Part shown: in pieces, positions 6,939 to 14,300 of the stretch
Layout: every line of letters starts with the position of its first letter
Position numbering within the stretch: the first letter of the stretch is position 1
NCBI GenBank assembly: GCA_964434955.1
Contig: CAYSXI010000100.1
Location: 1-18,668 of the forward strand
DNA length: 18,668 nt
Direction of reading: 5' to 3'
Origin: JANQLU01 sp964434955
GTDB lineage: Bacteria > Planctomycetota > Planctomycetia > Pirellulales > Pirellulaceae
Program-made: the position numbers and the translations under genes
Notes under the pieces: generated by a model
Told to the model about the DNA's origin: nothing
Databases searched by the model: none
Seen by the model: only the letters and a program-made list of their open reading frames with translations

Positions 6939-8459
6939 CTATTGAGTTCGGTGTCCAACCCGAACGTCCAGCGTCTTTTTGTTGCCCTGGCGAACGATAT
7001 CGACCGGCACCGACGTATTCGGTGCGGTCATTCCAATTTGGCGAAACAATGCCTGTTCGTGATTGACTTCGACCCCGTTCCATCGCAAGATCACATCGCC
7101 TCGACGCATTCCCGATTGACGCCCCGGGCCCGGATGGACAACCTCGACGTAAACCCCCTTCAACTCCTCGAGATTCATGCGCTCCATGTCATCCCGATAG
7201 AGCAATCGCGGTTGGATCCCTAAATATCCACGGCGAACGGAACCATATTTTTTGATCTCTTCAAAAACGAATTCCGCGTCGCTGCTTGGAATCGCAAAAC
7301 TGATTCCCTGAAACTTCTCGCCAAAGATCTGAGTGTTGATGCCGATCACCTGGCCTTGCGCGTTGACCAAAGGTCCGCCGCTGTTACCCGGATTGACGGC
7401 TGCGTCGGTCTGCAAAAATTCCTGGAGCGGTGTATCAAAACTACTGGTCGGGTCATTCTGCCCCACCCGGTTTTTACCACTGATGATTCCGGCTGTCACA
7501 CTATTCTCGTATCCGTAGGGACTCCCAATTGCCCAGACCATCGACCCAACTCGGAGGTCTTCGCTATCGCCCCACTCAGCCGCAATCAGATTCGTGCGGT
7601 TGATTTTCAGCACTGCCAGATCGCAAGTCTGATCGTAACCGACAATGGTCGCTTGGGCGCGGCTGCGATCAAAAAGTGAAACCATGATGGTTGCGTCGGA
7701 GCTTTCGGTATCCAGGACCTCTTTGATTACGTGATAGTTCGTCAGGATGTAACCATCGGAGGAAACCACGACGCCTGATCCTTGCCCCCCCTGCAGAGAA
7801 CGAAAACGTCCATTCGTTTTCTGATAAAAGGCTTTGATGCTGACGACACTGGGGCTGATCTTTTGAGCGACCAACTGGTAGGCACGAGAAACATTGCTCA
7901 GCGGTTCGTCACGCAGGATTCGATCCGCGTTTTCGTACTCGGCGCGAACCTTGCCCCGGGTCATCGCATACTGATAGTTTTCCAAAATCATGGGCCCAAG
8001 CCAAACGATGACGCAAACCAGGGCAACCGTAGGCAGAAAGTAAAGGAAGCGGCGCCGGGGTGCTGGAGGAATCTGCGGTTCCATGGCCTGAACGGGTTTC
8101 GTGACGACTTGGCCCGTTTCGTATTCGGGGTGACCGGCTAATTCACTTTCTGAAATCGATGCAAAACTGGTTTCACTAAACTGAATTTTATTGCCGCCGG
8201 CTTCCGCTTCCTGGGCCGACGCATCTTTCGCGGCTGGCTCCGTCCCGTATTCTCTCGATGCACCTGAAAGCACCGAATCAGCAGGTGATAACGGACTGGG
8301 TTGCAATGGCGTGTCGGCTCGCTGGGAATGGGCTTCGGCGTTCTCACTGAATGAGGACGGTCCGGATTCCCGATTCGCCGCCGCCTCTGATTGAGCAGAA
8401 TCAGAGTTGGTAACTTGATCGTTGGGTTCGTCTGGGTTGGAAGGACGAAGTGAACTCAT
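6939..8459 (-). CDS. Membrane-anchored HtrA/DegP-type serine protease with one PDZ domain
   Basis: An S1C-family protease of 506 residues from the chosen start. Residues 1 to about 130 are a Ser/Glu/Ala/Pro-rich, low-complexity tail; then comes one membrane helix (FLYFLPTVALVCVIVWLGPM, about 138-157) preceded by RRR, predicting a cytoplasmic tail and an outward-facing protease. The trypsin-like domain has the catalytic triad H243 (TNYHVIKE), D280 (CDLAVLKI) and S360 (NPGNSGGPL). One PDZ domain follows (about 405-500, GYLGIQP, GPGRQSGMRRGDVI). The family degrades or senses misfolded envelope proteins, like DegS/DegQ. An upstream in-frame ATG at 8474 would add five residues, but GAGG nine bases before the ATG at 8459 favours the shorter form. 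It is separated from the DUF2330 array by a terminator, so it is probably transcribed on its own. Confidence 0.92.
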   Translation of the reverse strand: MSSLRPSNPDEPNDQVTNSDSAQSEAAANRESGPSSFSENAEAHSQRADTPLQPSPLSPADSVLSGASREYGTEPAAKDASAQEAEAGGNKIQFSETSFASISESELAGHPEYETGQVVTKPVQAMEPQIPPAPRRRFLYFLPTVALVCVIVWLGPMILENYQYAMTRGKVRAEYENADRILRDEPLSNVSRAYQLVAQKISPSVVSIKAFYQKTNGRFRSLQGGQGSGVVVSSDGYILTNYHVIKEVLDTESSDATIMVSLFDRSRAQATIVGYDQTCDLAVLKINRTNLIAAEWGDSEDLRVGSMVWAIGSPYGYENSVTAGIISGKNRVGQNDPTSSFDTPLQEFLQTDAAVNPGNSGGPLVNAQGQVIGINTQIFGEKFQGISFAIPSSDAEFVFEEIKKYGSVRRGYLGIQPRLLYRDDMERMNLEELKGVYVEVVHPGPGRQSGMRRGDVILRWNGVEVNHEQALFRQIGMTAPNTSVPVDIVRQGNKKTLDVRVGHRTQ

Positions 8460-8467
8460 GCTTTTAC

Positions 8468-8472
8468 GCCTC
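8468..8472 (-). promoter_or_regulatory. Ribosome binding site deciding the HtrA-like start
   Basis: GAGGC on the minus strand, with GAGG nine bases before the ATG at 8457-8459. The upstream ATG at 8472-8474 overlaps this site and has no comparable purine stretch, so the inner ATG is preferred. Confidence 0.55.
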
Positions 8473-8538
8473 AAATGTCCCGCGTGAAAAACCGCACAAT
8501 CCAGAGGCCGATTTCATTTCGAATTGAGCGACCATTCA

Positions 8539-8562
8539 ATTATAGGGCAATATTCAAGTTCC
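8539..8562 (-). promoter_or_regulatory. Candidate promoter of the HtrA-like gene
   Basis: On the minus strand there is an exact TATAAT (8544-8539), 80 bases before the preferred start codon. The -35 box at 17 bases is poor. Just upstream lies GGAACTT (8562-8556), the form of -35 element used by sigma-E/ECF factors, which control degP-type genes in other bacteria; no convincing ECF -10 follows at the right distance. The region 8475-8617 holds nothing else that I can support. Confidence 0.3.
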
Positions 8563-8617
8563 CGGAAATGTTTTTTATGCAGGCATTCGGACGGATCCGA
8601 AATCCCCCGCTCAGGCA

Positions 8618-8649
8618 ACAAAAAAACCCTCTGCCGAGGCAAAGGGTTT
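8618..8649 (-). terminator. Rho-independent terminator closing the DUF2330 array
   Basis: Read on the minus strand: arm AAACCCT (8649-8643), a short inner pairing around TGCCTCGGCA, arm AGGGTTT (8630-8624), then a T run through 8620. Stem plus U tract is the classic intrinsic terminator layout. It starts 25 bases after the stop of the last DUF2330 gene, so it ends that transcription unit before the protease gene. Confidence 0.85.
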
Positions 8650-8674
8650 CGAAAACTTCGTTGTAGCAGGAAAA

Positions 8675-11215
8675 CTACTCCAAATCGCTAAGAACCGAAG
8701 AGTATCGATCCTTATCAAGGACGTCCTGCTCTTCCAGAATCTTTTTGATTTCATCCTTGCCCATGCATTTGCCCCAAGCAATCAACCATTGGTTGGTGCC
8801 AACATTGTTCCAGCCGGGGCTTTGGTATCCGGCCGCTCGAGCCAAGCCGAGTGAACGAATGTTGTTGTGGATTTGTTGCTTGTTCTGATTCTCTTTGTGA
8901 ATGTCGCTCCACAAGTGCCAGCGAACCAGATGACCAACCAGTGCACGTGCGTCTTCTTTACCCCAACGAATGCCGGGGATGAACAGGGCACCACCATCCC
9001 ATGGAACCTCTTCTGCCTGAGCGTCAAACTTGACGGCTTCAACGACGGCCTTGACCACTTCTTTCGGTTTGCCCTGATTGTAGAGTGTGCCCAAGTAGGC
9101 GGCTGCTTGCCGACGGACGTTGACGTCATCAGCGGTTACCATCGCTTCGGTCAACTTCTCAGGACCGAAGGCAAGAATCGAAGGAGCCAGCGCCTGTCTC
9201 AATTGACCGACTCTCAGTGTTACCTTCAGTACGTCTTCCGCAGAAGCTTCTTTGTCTTCGGCCATTGCTTCGACAATTCGCATTCCAATTGGACGACCCA
9301 GGGCAGGGAATTTCTGAATCAGTTGAGCCTTTTCAAGTAGGCCCGGGAGGGTGCGAGTCATTTTGACACGAGCCGCAGCCGCCCAGTTTTTGACAACATC
9401 TTTCTGCTTTTCATCACTGTGGATTCCCAGCAATTCTTCATCGACGTCTGATCCACCGATCTCGGCCAGGGCCGCGATGGCCCAGCCACGTCGCGAAAGC
9501 TCGTCATCGCTTTTTGCGACTTTGACCAAACGCTTCACGACCTTGCTGCGATCTTCGTCGCCTTTTTTTGCCATGCTTACCGCAGCAGCGATGGCACCAT
9601 TTTCACCTTTTGCCGTGCTCGCATCCTTGAGGCCGGCGACAATTTCATCCAGGTTTTTAAAGTCGCTGGTTTCCTGGGCGACGAGCGATGAGCTTCCAAG
9701 AAGACAGATCGCCAAGGCAATCGCGACAACAATGGATCGTGGCCGGCGCCAAAACATGATCGAGCCGATCGCAAGAAGACCGATCGCCGCCAGTCCACCT
9801 TTAAGCAACTCAGGTCGACCGTTGGCTCCAATTTGAACTTCGTTGTTCGACTCAAAAATGATCTGACCCGTCTTCAAAACTCCCTGCTTCTTTTTGCCGG
9901 GACCAAACTCTTTCGCATCGTAGCTGGTAGCGTTATTTCGACGAGACGGCATTTTGTATTGGGCGAATTTCAAGTTCTGGCTCGAGAGCACGTCACGAGG
10001 AAAGTCGCCATCGACCACCGTCATGGTCATGTTCTCAAGCAGCTTCATTCCTTTGTCGACAACTTCCTTGCGTTTGATGTCGAGCGATTTTGAAATCGAG
10101 CTGTCGAACTGGCCTCCACGAAGTCCAAAATGTTCGCCAATTCGAAGCAGTTCTTTTTCCGCTTCTTCATGGATCAGCGAAAGTTCCTTGCTTTCAACCG
10201 CAAAAAGGTCGCCTGCAAAAAGTTCTTTGGCGGCTTTCATTTTCGGATCTGGATCACGTCGTTGTTTCAGGTTTTGCATGTTCCATCCGCGAAGATCCTT
10301 TTCGGTGCCTCCGATGATGCGAAGGGGAAGCGGATCGGTCAGGTTTTTGACGAGTTGCTTACCGGTCAATTGGCGTTGAACGTATTCCTCGGGAATCGAA
10401 CGGATTTTCTTGGGTCCGTCGGTCAGGAGGTAAACGATGTTCCGCAAGTCACCGCCGTTGAAAGTCGAAAGCCGCATTGGAACCACCAATTCTTCGGTTT
10501 CAAAGCGAAAACCCATGCCTTGAACCGCGCCATCAAATACGGCGGTCTTTGGCATGTCAGGTCGAAGTCGACGACGTCCCGGGCCGGGATCAACACCCAT
10601 TTTGGGACCCACTTTGGTTTTGACGGCGACGAAACACCAACCAGACTCGACGTAGTCTTCACAAGCATCATCCATTCCCTTGGGATACACGTACTTGTGT
10701 TCTTCCATCCATTTCTTCAACGCTTTCGCGCTTCCCGCTTCCAAAACGGCAACTTCATACATTCCAACCGCTTCTTGCCGAATGACGCGAACAACGTCTT
10801 TTTTCTCTGCGAGTTTGAGCGAGTCGTCGGACTGGCGCATTCGACGAATCCCACCACCCCCTCGGGCAGCCATCGGCCGAGGGCGAAGATCGATCACGAC
10901 TTCGGGAGGATCGATGGCATTCGAGATGTGATCGAAAACGTGATCGGGAACCTTGCGAATCGCGGGCGGCGTAGGAAACGGAATCAGCATTCCGAATTCG
11001 TCCACTTTGCCTTTGAATCCCGGGCGAATGACAAAGGTCTCGACGCCGTCTTTGTAAAAGACGTAAGTCTTTTGCAAGCCCTGTCGAGTAATCGGTGAAC
11101 CCTCGCCGGTGTAAATCGGCGGAACCATTCCGCAGGGGTCGTTGTGATTCCCATGTGCGAGCGGTGCCAATGTGCACAGCAGCAAAAGGGCCAACGCGGG
11201 GGTTGCGAATTTCAT
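8675..11215 (-). CDS. DUF2330 module fused to a C-terminal HEAT-like domain
   Basis: An 846-residue protein, function unknown. Residues 1-22 are a signal peptide (MKFATPALALLLLCTLAPLA then HG). The mature part begins NHNDPCGMVPPIYTGEG and follows the DUF2330 pattern: FVIRPGFKGKVDEFGMLIPF (61-80), variable Gly/Arg loop (113-140), GMYEVAVLEAGSAKALKKWM (151-170), WCFVAVKTKV (193-202), VVPMRL (244-249), KMPSRRNN (421-428). A membrane helix (about 472-489) is followed by WRRPR and a second, signal-like hydrophobic stretch (494-513, ending SSLVA). Residues 514-846 are all-helical with HEAT-like repeats (for example 573-590 and 697-712). The last domain is unlike anything in the sister genes. A good ribosome site (GGAAAGG, eight bases) precedes the ATG. 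It lies 86 bases after the three-module gene and just before the terminator, so it is probably the last gene of the operon. Confidence 0.8.
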   Translation of the reverse strand: MKFATPALALLLLCTLAPLAHGNHNDPCGMVPPIYTGEGSPITRQGLQKTYVFYKDGVETFVIRPGFKGKVDEFGMLIPFPTPPAIRKVPDHVFDHISNAIDPPEVVIDLRPRPMAARGGGGIRRMRQSDDSLKLAEKKDVVRVIRQEAVGMYEVAVLEAGSAKALKKWMEEHKYVYPKGMDDACEDYVESGWCFVAVKTKVGPKMGVDPGPGRRRLRPDMPKTAVFDGAVQGMGFRFETEELVVPMRLSTFNGGDLRNIVYLLTDGPKKIRSIPEEYVQRQLTGKQLVKNLTDPLPLRIIGGTEKDLRGWNMQNLKQRRDPDPKMKAAKELFAGDLFAVESKELSLIHEEAEKELLRIGEHFGLRGGQFDSSISKSLDIKRKEVVDKGMKLLENMTMTVVDGDFPRDVLSSQNLKFAQYKMPSRRNNATSYDAKEFGPGKKKQGVLKTGQIIFESNNEVQIGANGRPELLKGGLAAIGLLAIGSIMFWRRPRSIVVAIALAICLLGSSSLVAQETSDFKNLDEIVAGLKDASTAKGENGAIAAAVSMAKKGDEDRSKVVKRLVKVAKSDDELSRRGWAIAALAEIGGSDVDEELLGIHSDEKQKDVVKNWAAAARVKMTRTLPGLLEKAQLIQKFPALGRPIGMRIVEAMAEDKEASAEDVLKVTLRVGQLRQALAPSILAFGPEKLTEAMVTADDVNVRRQAAAYLGTLYNQGKPKEVVKAVVEAVKFDAQAEEVPWDGGALFIPGIRWGKEDARALVGHLVRWHLWSDIHKENQNKQQIHNNIRSLGLARAAGYQSPGWNNVGTNQWLIAWGKCMGKDEIKKILEEQDVLDKDRYSSVLSDLE
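9677..9805 (-). other. Fusion joint: membrane helix, WRRPR, signal-like helix before the HEAT-like domain
   Basis: Encodes residues 471-513 of the 846-residue protein. An outward-to-inward helix ends in WRRPR, and then VVAIALAICLLGSSSLVA resembles the h- and c-regions of a signal peptide with a possible signal peptidase site after LVA. The in-frame ATG of M487 (MFWRRPR) would also make a normal signal peptide if translation restarted there, but I see no ribosome site before it. Confidence 0.6.
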
Positions 11216-11223
11216 TCTTATAG

Positions 11224-11230
11224 CCTTTCC
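11224..11230 (-). promoter_or_regulatory. Ribosome binding site of the DUF2330-HEAT gene
   Basis: GGAAAGG on the minus strand, eight bases before the ATG at 11213-11215. The remaining part of the 86-base gap (11231-11301) shows no strong hairpin or promoter, consistent with co-transcription from the upstream gene. Confidence 0.6.
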
Positions 11231-11301
11231 AGGTTGAATCAGTTCGGGTTCAATCGAATTGAGTTACGGGTTTCTCGTTTGATCCCAAAAATCATGAGGG
11301 G

Positions 11302-14300
11302 TTATTTTTTGCGAAAGCGAATCACGAAGACCGATGCCGAAGCCAGCAACAATCCGGCAAACAGCAACCAGCGGCCAACCGGATTGGAAGCCACGCGCGT
11401 TTCCGATTGATTCGTTTCTTTTTGATGCAAGTGCGACCAGTTGATGGCGCCAATTTTGAGCACACCTTTTTTGGGGCCAGTCGGGCCATTTGTTTTCGGG
11501 TCGTAGTTTCGCGAATTGTTCCGACGCGAAGGCATTTTGTATTCCGCAAACGTCAGGTTTCGACTGGCAAGAACCTCGCGTGGGAAATCGCCATCGACGA
11601 CCGTGAGCGTCATTTTCTCAAGATCCTTCAAGGATTCTTTGGCAACCAATGCCGCCTTTTCGTTAATCGCTTTCGCGTTTGCTTTGTCAATTTCCGGTCC
11701 GCGAAGCCCTAGCTCTTCGCCAATTCGCAGCAATTCTTTTTCCTGCTCTTCATGCTCGAGCGTAAGCTTGCCATTGGCGACCGCGTGAAGATCGGATGCG
11801 AACAAGAATTTGGCAACGCCGTTTTTCGGTTCTGGATTACGCTGCTGTGGTAGGTTCCGTTTGTGCCAGTCCGTCAAATCCTTTTCTGTTCCACCGATAA
11901 TTCGAAGCGGCAACAAGTTCGTCAGATTGTTGACCAATTGCTTGCCCGTTACCTGCCGCTGGACATACTCTTCCGGAATGGAACGGATCTTTCTCGGCGA
12001 GTCGGTGAGCAAGTAAACGATGTTTCGCATGTCGCCATCATTGAATGCGGAAAGCCGCATGGGCACGACCAACTCGTCGGTCTTGAATCGGAATCCCATT
12101 CCCTGGACGTGGCCATCAAAGACACTTCCCGTGGGAAGGTCCGGTTTAACGTTTCGCTGTCCGGGTTTCGGATTGACGCCTTCTTTTTGATTCACTTTCG
12201 TTTTGACCGCGACGAAACACCACTTGGCTTCGATGTACTCTTCGCAAACCTTATCCATCCCTTTGGGATACTGGAATTTGTGTTGATCCATCCATTTCTT
12301 CAACGCCGCGGCGCTTCCGGCTTCAAGAACCGCCACTTCGTACATTCCAACCGCTTCCTGTCGAATCACGCGAACGCGATCCCGTTTGGTTTCGGTCTTG
12401 GCGTCAAACTGCATGGCGCTTTGCATGGGAGCGGCTGCAGAATTTTTCGCCATCAATCGCATTCTGAGATCGACAATCACTTCGGGCGGATCAACCGCGT
12501 TGGCAACCTGAGCGAAAACGTCATCGGGGACTTTTCGCAATGCCGGTGGTGTCGGGAAGGGAATCAGCATTCCAAAGTTGTCGACCTTGCCCTGGAATCC
12601 TGGTCGAATCACGAATGTCTCGACTCCGTCTTTGTAAAATACATAGGTTTGTTGCAGACCCGTACGCGTGATCGGGTTGCCCCCACCGGTATAAATTGGT
12701 GGTACCATCCCGCAAGGATCTTTTGCGGTCGTTGGGGTGGCTGCCAAGGCGATCATCGCGATTGCAATCATCAACGTCTTTCGACGACGAATGAAAACGA
12801 ATCCGAGGCATACACTGAATGCAACCATTCCGATGGTGACCGCCGGGATCCAGTTGCTTCCGATTCGAGTTTCGTGCTTGGGATCGAGATGCGACCAATC
12901 GACCGATCCCAATTTTAGAACGCCCGTTTTCTCCGGTGCAGGACCATTGACCTTGGCGTCATAATTTTTCGAGTTGTTTCGCCTTGAAGGCATCTTGTAA
13001 GTCGCAAACGTCAAGTTTCGGCTCGCCAGGACTTCTCGTGGAAAATCGCCGTCCAATACCGTAAGCGTCATGTTTTCCAGCTCGGCAAACGACTTCTGCG
13101 TCGTCTGTTCCGCCAGAGCGTCGAGTGCTTTCGCATTGGCTCGATCGATATCGGGACCTCGAAGCCCGAGGGCCTCGCCGATGCGCAAGAATTCTTTTTC
13201 TTTTTCTTCATGTGGCAACGAAAGCTCTCCGGTCGCAATGGCGTGCAAGTCGGAGGCGAACAACCGTTTTGCAATACCATTTTTCGCTTTGGGATCACGC
13301 TGGGTCGGCAAGGTGCGTTTATGCCAGTCGGTAAGATCTTTTTCCGTTCCGCCGATGATTCGCAGCGGCAAAGGTTGCGTGAGATTGCGAACCAGTTGTT
13401 TTCCTGTGAGTTGTCGCTGAACGTATTCTTCCGGAATCGCGCGGATTTTCTTGGGCGAATCGGTCAACAAATAGACGATGTTTCGCATGTCGCCGTCGTT
13501 GAAAGCGGAAAGCCGCATGGGAACAACCAATTCGTCCGTTTTGAATCGGAATCCCATTCCCTGAACGTGACCGTCAAAAACGCTGCCGTCCGGTAGATTC
13601 GGATCTGTTTTCTTCTGTCCTGCTTTCGGGTTGACCCCTTTCTTTTGGTTGACCTTGGTCTTGACCGCGACGAAACACCATTCTGATTCGATGTACTCTT
13701 CGCAAACTTTGTCCATGCCCTTCGGATATTGGTATCCGTGGAGATCCATCCACTTTTTCAAGGCATCGGCGCTACCCGCTTCCAGAACCGCGACTTCATA
13801 CATTCCAACCGCTTCCTGTTTCAGGACGCGAACGGATTTCTTGCCGGGACGGCCACGAAACCGCATGTTGGCTGCAGGCGCCGCGCCAGCTTGATTGGCC
13901 ATTAGAAACTGTTGTCGCATCCCGACAAACACTTCGACCTCAGGCGGGTCCACCGCGTTGGCAATTTGCGGAAAGACGTTGTCGGGAACCTTGCGTAAGG
14001 CAGGTGGATTCGGAAACGGAATCAACATTCCGAATTGATCCACTTTCCCTTGAAAGCCAGGCCGAATCACAAAGGTTTCGACACCGTCCTTGTAAAAGAC
14101 GTAAGTTTGCTGCAGGCCGATTCGCGTGATCGGAGAGTCTTTTCCCGTGTAAATTGGGGGAACCATTCCGCATGGATCCTTGGCTGTGGCCGCGGATGCC
14201 ATTCCGAAAATCAAGACGATCGCCAAGGCAACTTTGCGCCGGCGAATCACGACCATTCCGAAACAAACTCCGAACGCAATCAAGCCGAATGTTGCCATCG

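Noticed and set aside
11863..12918. A 351-codon open frame on the plus strand opposite the three-module gene, and a similar 322-codon frame at 10130-11098
   Set aside because: Both are antisense to well-supported conserved coding sequence, have no recognisable domain, and arise from the codon pattern of the real genes.
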